A stretch of DNA of 64,000 nt from Prorocentrum cordatum (lineage: Eukaryota; Sar; Dinophyceae; Prorocentrales; Prorocentraceae), in contig CAUYUJ010015697.1 in the NCBI GenBank assembly GCA_963575745.1, forward strand, positions 191,656-255,655. Direction: 5' to 3'. How positions within the stretch are numbered: position 1 is the stretch's first letter; each line of letters begins with the position of its first letter. Shown here piece by piece: positions 11,501 to 21,521 of the stretch. Position numbers and translations under genes: made by a program. The notes below the pieces were generated by a model. It made no database searches. It was given only the letters and a program-made list of their open reading frames with translations, and was not told the DNA's origin.

Positions 11501-12672
11501 AATCCCAAACCGGCGCCCTCGCCTGAGACATCCTCACAAAACGGGCCCCGGGGGGGATGCCCAGAGGAGCCCAGAGCGGCCTCCGGCACCGTTTCCGACG
11601 GATCCGCTGGATCCGCTGGATCCGGTGACGAATCCCAAACCGGCGCCCTCGCCTGAGACATCCTCACAAAACGGGCCCCGGGGGGGATGCCCAGAGGAGC
11701 CCAGAGCGGCCTCCGGCACCGTTTCCGGACGGATCCGCTGGATCCGCTGGATCCGCTGGATCCGGTGACGAATCCCCAACCGGCGCCCTCGCCTGAGACA
11801 TCCTCACAAAACGGGCCCCGGGGGAGGTGCCCAGAGGAGCCCAGAGCGGCCTCCGGCACCGTTTCCGGACGGATCCGCTGGATCCGCTGGATCCGGTGAC
11901 GAATCCCAACCCGGCGCCCTCGCCTGAGACATCCTCCCAAAACGGGCCCCGGGGGGGATGCCCAGAGGAGCCCAGAGCGGCCTCCGGCACCGTTTCCGGA
12001 CGGATCCGCTGGATCCGATGGATCCGGTGACGAATCCCAAACCGGCGCCCTCGCCTGAGACATCCTCACAAAACGGGCCCCGGGGGGGATGCCCAGAGGA
12101 GCCCAGAGCGGCCTCCGGCACCGTTTCCGGACGGATCCGCTGGATCCGCTGGATCCGCTGGATCCGGTGACGAATCCCAAACCGGCGCCCGCGCCTGAGA
12201 CATCCGCACAAAACGGGCCCCGGGGGGGATGCCCAGAGGAGCCCAGAGCGGCCTCCGGCACCGTTTCCGGACGGATCCGCTGGATCCGCTGGGTCCGGTG
12301 ACGAATCCCAAACCGGCGCCCTCGCCTGGGACATCCTCACAAAACGGGCCCCGGGGGGGATGCCCAGAGGAGCCCAGAGCGGCCTCCGGCACCGTTTCCG
12401 GACGGATCCGCTGGATCCGCTGGATCCGGTGACGAATCCCAAACCGGCGCCCTCGCCTGAGACATCCTCACAAACGGGCCCCGGGGGGGATGCCCAGAGG
12501 AGCCCAGAGCGGCCTCCGGCACCGTTTCCGGACGGATCCGCTGGATCCGCTGGATCCGGTGACGAATCCCAAACCTGCGCCCTCGCCTGAGACATCCTCA
12601 CAAAACGGGCCCCGGGGGGGATGCCCAGAGGAGCCCAGAGCGGCCTCCGGCACCGTTTCCGGACGGACGACC
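11501..12672 (+). repeat. Satellite B, second array (about 9 copies)
   Basis: Same unit as the first array. It ends at the same internal point of the unit (CGTTTCCGGACGGACGACCTG) and passes into the same flank as at 9430-9475, so the whole A-B-GGA-flank block has been duplicated. Confidence 0.9.
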
Positions 12673-12717
12673 TGGACTGTATAACCGCCTGGATATGCCG
12701 ACAGGGGCGACGGAAAG

Positions 12718-12992
12718 GCGGAGGGAGGAGGAGGAGGAGGAGGAGGAGGAAGGAGGAGGAGGCGGAGGAGGAGGAGGAGGAGGGGAGGGGTAGGGGGAGG
12801 GCAGCGAGGGAGCGCCCACAGCCCTGGGGGCGGGGCCCTGAGGGAGCCCTGATGGGCTTCCGGCACCATGGAGAGGTCCTGTGGGGCGGCCGCCCCTTCT
12901 TCTCTCGGTCGTTTCCCTCTCGCCCAGAAGCGCGCGCCCCTTCTTCTATATATACAGAAACTCCCGATCAACCGCAGAGCGGCGGATGTTAA
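12718..12992 (+). repeat. GGA run and second copy of the linker
   Basis: Corresponds to 9478-9745. The GGA part here is interrupted (GGAAGGAGGAGGCGG), whereas the first copy is pure. Confidence 0.85.
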
Positions 12993-13470
12993 TCCGGGCT
13001 GGTCATTTGCTTTTTGGCGCAGGCGTAGCATTGAGCACCCCAAGGGCGCAAATTGTCAGGATGTCTCGGGCAGGGGCCTCGCCTGTGAGTGCAGTGCGAG
13101 GAAGTCCAGGCGGGAGCCCCCTTCCTAAGGGGCCCCCAGATCATGTTAGTAATCTGGGCGTGTCATTGGCTTGTTGTGGCAGGCGTATCACTTGAGCACC
13201 CCAAAGGGGGCAAATCGTGACGATGTCTTGAGCGGGAGTCTCGCTAGTGAGTGGATTGCGAGGAAGTCTCAAGCGGGAGCCCCCTCCTTCTGGGGCCAGC
13301 AGATCATGTTAGTAATTCGGGCGGGCCACTGGCTCATTGTACAGGCTGATCACTTGTGCAATCCAAGGGCGCCAGTCGTGACGAGGTGTCGATCGGGGGC
13401 CACGTCTGCGAGTGCATAGCGAGGAACTCTCGATCGGGAGCCCCTTTCCCTATGGGGCCTGCAGGTCCAA
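12993..13470 (+). repeat. Satellite A, third block, more diverged
   Basis: About three units with the TGTCTCGGGCAGGGGCCTCG and CATTGAGCACCCCAAGGGCG words. The last unit is strongly altered and merges with the segment shared with 1620-1768. Confidence 0.75.
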
Positions 13471-13511
13471 CGAGTTCCACCTGTCGCACAGTTCCCACGG
13501 GCCCCGCAGGT

Positions 13512-13660
13512 CCTCAAATGTCCGGCACTGCGCATCCTGGTGTCCTCGCATCTTGGCAGCACAACCATCGTTAGTCATCAATGAGTGTGAGTCTGATTCG
13601 CAGTAAGGGGAATTCTCATGTGGGGCCCTTTCGTCGAAGTAAGTTTTTGTGGTTCAGTTT
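13512..13660 (+). repeat. Second copy of the 1620-1768 sequence
   Basis: See the entry at 1620. This copy has no recognisable RNase H sequence upstream. Confidence 0.6.
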
Positions 13661-13866
13661 TCACCGCGATGTAGCAGGCGTGGCATTTGGGTACTCCAAG
13701 GCTCAGCCGCCAAGGGTGGGGACACTCCAGGATTGCGCTCACCAGTGCTCACCGTGATATAGCAGGCGTTGCATTTTGGCACCCCCGAGCCGCCATGGGT
13801 GGGGACTCTCCAGGATTCTCCACAGATAGGGGGGGGTGTCTCAGGCGGTTTGCCTGTTTCTGCCCC
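13661..13866 (+). repeat. Two and a half units of about 90 bp (TCACCGCGATGTAGCAGGCG)
   Basis: Landmarks TCACCG.GAT.TAGCAGGCGT, GGCA..T.GG.A and GCCGCCA.GGGTGGGGAC recur. The end GTCTCAGGCGGTTTGCCTGTTT matches the end of the 5.2-kb satellite. Confidence 0.65.
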
Positions 13867-13894
13867 CTCTAGGCTTTTCTTTGGATTTGTGTGC

Positions 13895-14345
13895 TCCTCA
13901 TTCACTCGCTCACTCACTCACCTCCTCCTTTTCCCCACTCGGACGCACTCGTTCGCACCCGGACTTACTTATCAGCACCTCCTCATTCAGACGCACTCAT
14001 AACATTCAGACTCTCCCATACTCAGAGTCGATCATGTTCAGACTCACGCATACTGATTCGCCCATGCTCAAACTCAGACCCACTCGGAGACTACCTCGCA
14101 CCTAGGCTCACTCAAACTCAGACTGGTATTCATCACGTTCAAACTCAGACTCACCCACTCTCCGATTCACTCACACTCAGACCCAGTAGCACTCAGACCC
14201 GCTCGCATTTAGACTCACTCATGCTCAGACCCACTCGTTCTCACACTGACTATATTCACGCTCAGGCTCGATCGTGCCCGGATCCTATACACTCCGACTC
14301 GCTCACGCTCAGATCACCCACGCTCATATTCACTCGCTCCAAGGC
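13895..14345 (+). repeat. Degenerate CTCAGACTCACTC minisatellite
   Basis: Loose repeats of 6 and 12 bases, followed by a TA dinucleotide run at about 14363-14384. No gene is seen between 14385 and 14870; this stretch is single-copy in the window, with a CCTCCTGGGCGTGTTCT duplication around 14640-14700. Confidence 0.65.
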
Positions 14346-14877
14346 CCGACACACACATGGTTACCATTATATATATATATATATACAAGACTGCAGTGGC
14401 ACTTCGCGCCATGCACCTTGGTCCTTGAAGTTTGGTATGCAGGCGGACTAGCGGGAAGATCAAGCCGACAATTTAGCGATACCTCCTTTTCCGGCATCGC
14501 CGCTGTAATAATCATGTTATTCGTTATCCTTCCTCCGTGCTTCTTATTCCTAATTTTCGCCATGCCCTGCGCACTCCCCCCATCCTCCTCAGCTCTTTTT
14601 GCGGAGGCTCCTCCTTGGAGAGCCTCTGGCTGGGGGCCTCATGGGCGTGTTCTGGAGGCTTTCTTAAGGCCTTCTGAAGGCCTCCTGGGCGTGTTCTAGG
14701 GGTTTCTGGGGGTTTGTCGGGCCACCCTGCCTCCAACTGCGGTCTCCCTGAACGACCGGGTCACGATTTGGAATGCTTCGGAAGGTGTCTTAGGGCCATC
14801 TTGGGCCGCCATTGGGCTCCCTGAGGGCCATCTTGGACCCCTGTTGTGCCGTTTTGGGGCTCTCTTGGACTGGTTGC

Positions 14878-15065
14878 CCACTTTTTCCCGGCAATCTGGG
14901 CTTTTTCCCGGCAAACTGGACTTTTCCCCGGCGCTCCGCCGGGAAAGAGTCCAGTTTGCTTAGTTTTTGTATGGAAGCTTGAAGCATGGATTTCCGAAAA
15001 TCCCACTATCACCTTAAGGGTCTCCAACTCCCGCTGCGCAGATCCTAGCCGGGAAAGAGTCCAGT
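14878..15065. repeat. Dispersed repeat with inverted GCCGGGAAA...CCAGTTTG words
   Basis: TTTTTCCCGGCAAACTGGAC is followed by CCGCCGGGAAAGAGTCCAGT in inverted orientation and again near 15050. The same words occur at 18068-18130, so this is a dispersed inverted-repeat family. Boundaries are uncertain. Confidence 0.55.
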
Positions 15066-15123
15066 GGTTGACTTGTGTCGTGCGGCCTTCGCCGTAGCAC
15101 TACTCCTCGCAGTGTTTGTAATA

Positions 15124-15128
15124 GTAAA

Positions 15129-15180
<52 letters not shown>

Positions 15181-15181
15181 C

Positions 15182-15244
<63 letters not shown>

Positions 15245-15259
15245 ATAGTAATAGTAGTA

Positions 15260-15335
<76 letters not shown>

Positions 15336-15385
15336 TGTTGTTGTAGTAGTAGTAGTAGTAGCAGTAGTAGTAGTAGTAGGGTTAG
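15124..15385 (+). repeat. TAG microsatellite
   Basis: About 85 AGT/TAG triplets with few interruptions. It is homologous in type to 53271-53515. Confidence 0.95.
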
Positions 15386-15654
15386 TGGATTAGTACTACT
15401 AGGAGTGATTGTATTAAGGATAGTGAGATTACGAATAGTAGTTGTAGTAGTGGAAAGATTAGTGGTAGTAAAAGCAGAAGTATTCGTAAGCGATGTCAAA
15501 AACCGTCCAGGTAGACGTACTACTGGTTATCCGCCACCGTGCCTCTGGGCACGGAGTGGGCGTTTCCTGAGGTCCTCTGCCTCGTCCCCTGAGCCTGAGT
15601 CCTCGCTCCTGAGGAATCATTAAGGGCACCAGAGCCCAAATTGCAAAATCTCCC

Positions 15655-16350
15655 GGGCCTTGTCGCGGTTCCCTTGGGCCTTGTCGCAGCTGCCTTGGGC
15701 CTTGTCGCAGCTGGCCGCGTGACTTTTTCGGGCCCACGAAGGCCCCAAGACGTGCCAAGAGGGCCCCAAGAGGCATCCAAGACGGCCCAAGAGGGGCCCG
15801 AGACGCCCAAAGAGCGCTCCAAGACGCCCAAGATGGCCCCAAGACGGGCCAAGAGGCCTCCAAGACGGCCCAAGAGGCCCCCAAGAGGCCTCCCAAGAGG
15901 GCCCCAAGAGGCTAACATTGTTGATTTCCCATTGTGGTTTTCGATGTTTTTTGCTTTCTCGCCTTTTCGGCTTCCCGACGCTCTGAGACGGCCCAAGAGG
16001 CCCCCAAGACGGCCCCAAGAGGGCCCAAGAGAACCCCAAGACGGCCCCAAGACGGCCCAAGACGGCCCCAAGACGGCCCAAGAGGGCTCCAAGACGGCCC
16101 AAGAGGGCTCCAAGACGGCACCAAGAGGGGTCCAAGAGGGCGACAAAAAATTCAAAAAATCAAACTTTCCGCCCCCAGGAGCCCCAGGGGGGCCCAAGAG
16201 TGCCCCAAGAGGCCCCCAGAGGCCCCCAAGAGGCCCCCAAGAGGCCCCCAAGAAGCCCCAAGCAGCCCCCAAGAAGCCCCCATGAGGCCCCCAAAAGACT
16301 CCCAGAGGCCCTAAAACGGCCCCCAAGAGGCTTCAAAACTGCCTCCCAAA
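15655..16350 (+). repeat. Degenerate 10-12-bp minisatellite, GGCCCCAAGA family
   Basis: Variants of GGCCCCAAGACG and GGCCCAAGAGGC fill the segment apart from a spacer at 15918-15985, whose TTTTCGGCTTCCCGACGCTC word recurs, in either orientation, near 18230, 25425 and 29130. Open frames (PKRPPRGP and GPSWGRLG) are repeat translations. Confidence 0.85.
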
Positions 16351-16391
16351 GACCCCGAAAGGCGTAACACGAGATCCCGACACACATACAT

Positions 16392-16532
16392 TGGGTACCA
16401 CTTGAGGCATATTGCCGACATGCCTCAAGTGATACCTGATCGGTACTGCTTGAGGCATACAACGGACATGCCTCAAGACGTATTTCTTCGGTACCACTTG
16501 AGGCATGCTGCCGACATGCCTCGAGTGGTCCA
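16392..16532 (+). repeat. Three tandem small hairpins, about 48-bp period
   Basis: Each unit reads TACCACTTGAGGCAT, a 9-base loop ending CGGAC or CCGAC, then ATGCCTCAAGTG. Arms of 11 bases (ACTTGAGGCAT and its reverse complement) are kept in all three units despite changes in loop and spacer. Confidence 0.85.
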
Positions 16533-16559
16533 GAATTTGAGATTCTCGCGCTTTCGGTT

Positions 16560-16740
16560 CCCCACCGCTCCACGACGGCACCATAGCCTCCAACAACGTC
16601 CAATGTCCACGAATCCAGGCACGGTGGCGGGATGGGCCGAAGGCCACTAGATAGTAGTAGCACCGTGATTCTTTCCCCAACCATCCTGTGGTGTTGGGGC
16701 CTCGCTTTGAAGAAACAGCGCCCCGCGTCACCTCACTCAC
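16560..16740 (+). repeat. Dispersed repeat pieces shared with 25030-25060 and 30970-31030
   Basis: GGCACGGTGGCGGGATGGGC lies here and in reverse complement at about 25034-25058. The segment TCCCCAACCATCC.G.GGTGTTGGG...CCCCGCG recurs at 30977-31022. No gene is seen. Confidence 0.6.
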
Positions 16741-16754
16741 TCACTTCCGTTGCC

Positions 16755-16890
16755 CTCCTCCCTCCTCCCATCATCGTCATCATCATTATCATCGTCATCA
16801 CCGTCATCATCATTTTCATCATCGTTATCCTCATCCTCATCCTCATCCTCATCATCATCATCTTCGCCGTCATCATCACCGTCGGCAGCG
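16755..16890 (+). repeat. CAT/CCT hexamer microsatellite
   Basis: ATCATC, CTCATC and GTCATC words. All frames are repetitive. Confidence 0.85.
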
Positions 16891-17024
16891 GTAGTCGCAC
16901 AGTATCGGAAGCAGTATCGGGAGCAGCAGTCGCACATCCAATCATAGCAGTCTGAGGTGTACATACATGGACAGCATTGGTAGTACCACTAATAACATCA
17001 ATACTAGTGGCCTCCAAGACGTCC

Positions 17025-17250
17025 TCAGCACGGCCCAAAAGGCCTCATCGGCGACCCAGGACGGCCCCAAGAGTGCCCCAAGCTGGCCCAAGGCGGCCCC
17101 AAGAGAGCCTCAAGCGGGCCCAAAAGGGCGTCCGGAAGGACCCAAGACGGCCTCAAAGGCTCCTCGATGGCTCAAGACGGCACCACGAGACCCTCCAGAC
17201 GGCCAGGAAGGCCCGAAGGCAGCCACAGAAAACCGCAAGGGCGCCCTTCC
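17025..17250 (+). repeat. GGCCCCAAGA-family minisatellite
   Basis: Same family as 15655-16350, here moderately diverged. Confidence 0.75.
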
Positions 17251-17271
17251 TCATCCCCATCGGCCATCATC

Positions 17272-17299
17272 ACCATCGTCGTCGTCGTTGTCGTCGTCG

Positions 17300-17361
<62 letters not shown>

Positions 17362-17377
17362 ATCATCATCATCATCA

Positions 17378-17435
<58 letters not shown>

Positions 17436-17457
17436 GTCATCATCATCATCATCATCA

Positions 17458-17522
<65 letters not shown>

Positions 17523-17575
17523 AACATCATCAACATCATCATCAACAACATCATCAACATCATCGTCGTCGTCAG
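17272..17575 (+). repeat. ATC / GTCATC microsatellite
   Basis: Alternating blocks of pure ATC triplets and GTCATC hexamers with sharp switches near 17330, 17362, 17385, 17435 and 17460. Confidence 0.9.
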
Positions 17576-18000
17576 CAAGACAGCCTCAGGAGGCCCCAAG
17601 CGGCTCCTCAGGAGACCGCAAGACAGCCCCAGGAGGCCCCAAGCGGCTCCTCAGGAGACCGCAAGACAGCCTCAGGGGGCCCCAAGCGGCTCCTCAGGAG
17701 GCCCCAAGAAGGCCTCAGGGGGCCCCAAGCGGCTCCTCAGGAGGCCCCAAGATGGCCTCAGGAGGCCCCAAGCGGCTGGCCTCAGGAGGCCCCAAGAAGG
17801 CCTCAGGGGGCCCCAAGGCGGCTCCTCAGGAGGCCCCAAGATGGCCTCAGGAGGCCCCAAGGGGGCCTCAGGAGGCCCCAAGATGGCCTCAGGAGGCCCC
17901 AAGATGGCCTCAGGAGGCCCCAAGGGGGCCTAAGGAGGCCCCAAGATGGCCTCAGGAGGCCCCAAGGGGGCCTAAGGAGGCCCCAAGGCGGCCGCGTCGG
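17576..18000 (+). repeat. Minisatellite CAGGAGGCCCCAAG.CGGCCT
   Basis: A cleaner version of the CCCCAAGA family with units of 21 to 33 bases. The multiple-of-three unit keeps all three frames open, which explains the long frames starting at 16967-17167. Confidence 0.85.
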
Positions 18001-18059
18001 AGGTTCCAGGGTCCGTCGTCGGAGGGAACTCTGTAAAGCTTTTCAAAAGCTTTGAATGT

Positions 18060-18500
18060 TTCTGAAACGGATCGCCGGGGAACAGTCCAGTTTGCCGGGA
18101 AAAAGTCGAGTTTGCCGGGAAAAAGAGTTTTTCCCTCTTGGACTGCCTGGAAGCCCTTTCGGATGGTTGTGGGGCGATTTTGGAGCCTCCCGGGGGGCTT
18201 CGGACGCCCAGAAGACCGCCGTCTTGGAGCGTCGGGAAGCCGAAAAGAGGAGAACCCCAAAATAAGCCATAAACCGACAAAATCAAGGATTTTCGCCTCT
18301 TGGGGCCTTCTTGGGAGTACTCTTGGAGGCCTCTTGGGACGTTTCGGGACGATCTTTGGGGGTATGACGGCTTCTTGGGGGTCGTCGTCGATCGTATTGG
18401 GGCTCTCTGGGGTCGTTTCGGGAGCGCGCCACGTCCTGCGAGGCCCTGGGGGCCGCTTCGAGGCCAGTCCGCAGGGTCCCAGATCCCGGGAGTCCGTTTT
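18060..18500 (+). repeat. Dispersed repeat pieces and CCTCTTGGG minisatellite
   Basis: Contains GTCCAGTTTGCCGGGAAAAA twice, the GAGCGTCGGGAAGCCGAAAA word shared with 15.96 and 25.43 kb, and then the minisatellite in reverse orientation. A G run lies at 18507-18519. Confidence 0.6.
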
Positions 18501-18544
18501 TTTTTTGGGGGGGGGGGGTGATGGGTTTCCCCCCCGCCTGGGCT

Positions 18545-18695
18545 TGTAAAAATATAGAAGAAATCTATATATTTTATATATATATATATATGTATGTATT
18601 GTGTATATCTATATATATATGTATATCTATGTATGTATATATATATATATATAATATATATATATAGATAATATATATATATATATATATATAGC
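18545..18695. repeat. AT-rich (TA)n island
   Basis: About 150 bases of TA and TATG words in an otherwise GC-rich region. Immediately right is GCGTGGCACTTGGGCACCCC, a fragment of the satellite A unit end. Confidence 0.9.
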
Positions 18696-19057
18696 CAGCG
18701 TGGCACTTGGGCACCCCAAGTGCATGCACGCGCCACAAATAGCACGCCAGAGAGCGGGCGCAGCAACGCCATGCGCGCTTGCCTGAGTTGCCGCTGGGAG
18801 AAGGGCAAGAGAACTCCCCCTCGTTCTTTCACTTGCGTTTCCCTCGTCCCCCCTGAAAGATGGCCAGAGGGATAGCAGGACGTCGCTGAAGTCGTCGTTG
18901 TCGTCGTCGTCGTCGTCGTCGTCATTGCCGCGCCTGTCGCTACGTGGATTCGCTCTCACACCCAGACACTCATGGACTTAGCTCCTCAGCGAAATTTGAC
19001 AGGAGTATGGGATGCAAATATGGTGATCTCCGCGTCGAGTCATTTGGATATCCCAAG

Positions 19058-19270
19058 GAGGTGGCCACCAGCGCCGGGCAGAGCTCAACCTCCCTGGCGT
19101 CGTCAGCCAGCACCGAGATGCTGGTCTGCTCGGACGCCTCGGAGGCGAACGGGCAGTCTGGGGAGTTCGCCACGGTTCCGTGCGTCAAGAACACGTTCTT
19201 GGAGCTCGTCTCAAGGGAGACCGCGCCGAGCGAGGCGTACCGATCCCAGAGCTGCCCCGCCATATTCTGT
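19058..19270 (+). CDS. Putative exon with VKNTF motif, dinoflagellate protein of unknown role
   Basis: A non-repetitive, GC3-rich frame reads through a Ser/Glu/Asp-rich stretch (SASTEMLVCSDASEA) into CVKNTFLELVS at 19181-19213 and RSQSCPA at 19241-19261. From memory of dinoflagellate predicted proteins, VKNTF/I followed by an Arg-Ser...CP segment is a recurrent N-terminal module, often in proteins that also have a CCCH finger. The in-frame ATG at 19007 opens with sequence resembling a satellite end (CATTTGGATATCCCAAGG), so the exon may begin at about 19058 after AAG. Candidate donors are GT at 19268, GC near 19276 and GA near 19287; none is decisive. A purine microsatellite follows at once. 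It may be the first recognisable exon of the gene continued at 32.07 kb. The function is unknown. Confidence 0.5.
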
Positions 19271-19293
19271 AGGGGCACGGCTCAGGACTGGGG

Positions 19294-19605
19294 AGCAGGA
19301 GGAGGAGGAGGAGGACGAGGAAGAGGAAGAGGAGGAGGAGGAGGAGGAGGAGGATGAAGAGGAGGAGGAGGAGGAGGAGGAGGAGGAGGAGGAGGAGGAG
19401 GAGGAGGAGAGGAGGAGGGAAGGAGGGAGTGAGTGAGGGAGGGAGGGGGAGGGGGGAGGAGGGAGGGAGGGAGGGAGGGGAGGAGGAGGAGAGGAGGAGG
19501 AGGAGGAGGAGGAGGAGGGAGGAGGAGGAGAGAGGAGGAGGAGGAGGAGGAGGGAGGAGGAGGAGGAGGAGGGAGGAGGAGGAGGAGGAGGAGGAGGAGG
19601 AGGAC
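19294..19605 (+). repeat. Polypurine tract (GGA)n
   Basis: About 310 bases, nearly all A and G, with GAGG and GGGA variants in the middle. Minus-strand frames of Ser, Pro or Leu are repeat translations. From 19606 to 19860 nothing recognisable is seen. Confidence 0.9.
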
Positions 19606-19857
19606 CAGAGTAAAGCCAGGATGCGTCAACGATGTGGCAATATTTACGAGCAACCTCCCGTCCCAAGTCCCCTCGCGAGTCCCCGCGAGCATTCCTGCAC
19701 ATTGCGAGAGGTGCCCCGTGCCCCCTTGACAGGCAAGCGCTCCACGGGATTGGCATTCGGTCGAGACCCCCCATTTTGAACAGTATCGTTTTTCATTTTC
19801 CCAGCTTGAAAGTCATATGAACCCGTCGCGACCCCAATTAGGGGAAAGCCGGTTGCT

Positions 19858-20112
19858 AGGCGCATCGCTTGGCATTGCTTGGCATGGGCTGTCATTATTT
19901 GGTCGCAACGTTTGGCAGTGCTTGGCATGGGTTGGCATCGCTTGGCATTGCATGGCATTGCTTGGCATTGCATGGGTTGGCAGTGCTTAGTATTGCTTGG
20001 CATCGCTTGGCATTGCTTAGCATGGGTTGGCATTGCTTGGCATTGCTTGGCATCGCTTGGCGTTGCTTGGCACGGGTTGACATTGCTCGGCATTGTTTGG
20101 CATTGCCGAGGA
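19858..20112 (+). repeat. Minisatellite TTGGCATTGC/TTGGCATCGC, 10 bp
   Basis: About 25 units of GCTTGGCATT with variants such as GCATGGGTTG. It switches abruptly at about 20107 to a different unit. Confidence 0.85.
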
Positions 20113-20378
20113 ATCTGGGGAACCCGAGGAACCCAGGGAACTCGAGGAACCTTAAGAAACCAGGGAACCCGAGGAACCCAGGAAACCCGAGGAACCTGGG
20201 GAACCCAGGGAACCCGAGGAACCCGGGGAACCTGAGGAACCCGAGGAACCACGGGAATCCGAGGAACCTGGGGAACCCAAGGAACCCGAGGAAGCTGGGG
20301 AACCCGAGGAGCCCAGGGAACCAGAGGAACCCGAGGAACCTGGGGATCCCGAGGATCCCAGGGAATTTCCAGGGAACG
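20113..20378 (+). repeat. Minisatellite GAACCCGAGGAACCCGGG
   Basis: About 26 units of roughly 10 bases (AACCCGAGG, AACCCAGGG, AACCTGGGG). The + strand frame NPRNPGNPRN is a repeat translation. Confidence 0.85.
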
Positions 20379-20617
20379 GTCATAGCAGGTTCCCGAGGCA
20401 CTAACAGTTAACCAAGTAAGAACCCCCCTTTCGGCAAGCCGAATCGGGAAAGGATCGTCAGGGGCAGAACGTTCCGGGAAGTGTCCATCTCGATTTGAGT
20501 TTTTGAAGTCCTCCGTCTTCGTACTGTTCCACAACTAGAGTCTTCTGGCCACGGCGTCCGAGGATGTGTCGAGCGAGATCCCTGCTCTGAGCATGAGGCG
20601 TCCTTCACACCCGCGTG

Positions 20618-20745
20618 CCGGAGGAGGAGGAGGAGGAGGAGGAGGAGGAGGAGGAGGAGGGGGAGGAGGAGGGGGAGGAGGAGGAGGGGGAGGAGGAGGA
20701 GGAGGAGGAGGAGGAGGAGGAGGGGGAGCGAGGGAGGGGGGAGGG
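20618..20745 (+). repeat. GGA/GGG microsatellite
   Basis: GGA triplets with occasional GGG. The flank at 20540-20610 includes a CGAGGATGTGTCGAGCGAG word related to the satellite A core. Confidence 0.9.
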
Positions 20746-20879
20746 GACCACTGCATAGCTTTGACCTCCTGGCCGTCGGGCGCGAAGAGGTCGCGGGCGA
20801 GGGCCCCATTTCTGAGAAGGCCGCTGGGAATTTTGCACCGGGCGAAGAGAACTATGCACATGCAGGAGGGAAAAAAACA

Positions 20880-21010
20880 CAGACACAATTCATCGTCGAC
20901 TCCCCAGAAAATATAGGAAGATATGGGAAGTGGGGGGGAAGACAGGAACCCAGAAAATATGGGAAAATATGGGGAAGCTTCTTATTTGTGTGTATTTATT
21001 TGTGTGTCCC
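20880..21010 (+). repeat. Dispersed repeat, copy lacking the MITE found at 42256
   Basis: From CATCGTCGACTCCCCAGAAA through ATATGGGAAGTGGGGGGGAA to GGGCCCCTTC it matches 42233-42555, except for one 188-base insertion there. This copy is the empty site. Confidence 0.7.
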
Positions 21011-21204
21011 AGGGCCCCTTCATTCTTCCCTGCTTGGCGATCTTTTCGACAGCTTGGCGTGCGCGGTTCACAGCAAAATCATCCTTTTCCTCATCCTTGA
21101 CCCAGGATCGGTGCATATGCCTTCCTGGCCAAGGTAGGAGGGCGTGTGCACCGATCCTGGGCTCAGGATGGGCCTGGCCAGAATCGGTGTAGGTGGCATA
21201 GTTA

Positions 21205-21328
21205 TTTTTCCTCGATTGTGGAGCATATGTGCGCGGTGCTGGGGCGGCGGCCACATTTTGAATACCCTTCGCCCTGCATCCGTGTAAGCATGGGATTTGT
21301 AAAAGCGAATGCGCGCGGTGCGAAGTTA
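21205..21328 (+). repeat. Tandem repeat unit split from 21522-21830 by an inserted element
   Basis: CCCTGCATCCGTGTAAGCAT through GGTGCGAAG occurs at 21270-21326 and again at 21533-21586, with weaker copies (CACTTGCCCTTGTCCGTGCA) to 21810. The unit also holds GCCACATTTTGAA. No gene is seen. Confidence 0.75.
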
Positions 21329-21521
21329 GGGGAACAAGAAGTGTCATAAACATAAACACTCGGAGGTCCGCGCGGATTTCTCGGATCGGCGCTGGACCCC
21401 CCTCCCTGGCGCGGAGCGCGCCAGGGGCGGCGCCGGAGGCGCCGCCGGGGGGCCCCAGCGCCGATCCGAGAAATCCGCGCGGCCCTCCGAGTTTTTATGT
21501 TTATGTCATTTTTTGTTCCCC
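21329..21521. mobile_element. Palindromic MITE, family 1, copy 1 (193 bp), TA-flanked
   Basis: Ends are GGGGAACAAGAAGTGTCATA and its near-perfect inverted match. The whole element folds on itself through ACTCGGAGGTCCGCGCGGAT and CTCGGATCGGCGCTGG arms to a GCGCGGAGCGCGC core. TA lies on each side (21327-21328, 21522-21523), as expected for Tc1/mariner-type target duplication. It interrupts the tandem repeat around it. There is no coding capacity, so it would move only with a transposase supplied in trans. Confidence 0.8.

Noticed and set aside
8041-12672. CRISPR-like regular array
   Set aside because: Units are 131 bp with no unique spacers of constant length and the context is eukaryotic; it is a satellite.
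16967-18055. Three overlapping long frames on the + strand
   Set aside because: They run through ATC/GTC microsatellites and a minisatellite whose units are multiples of three, with no conserved motif.
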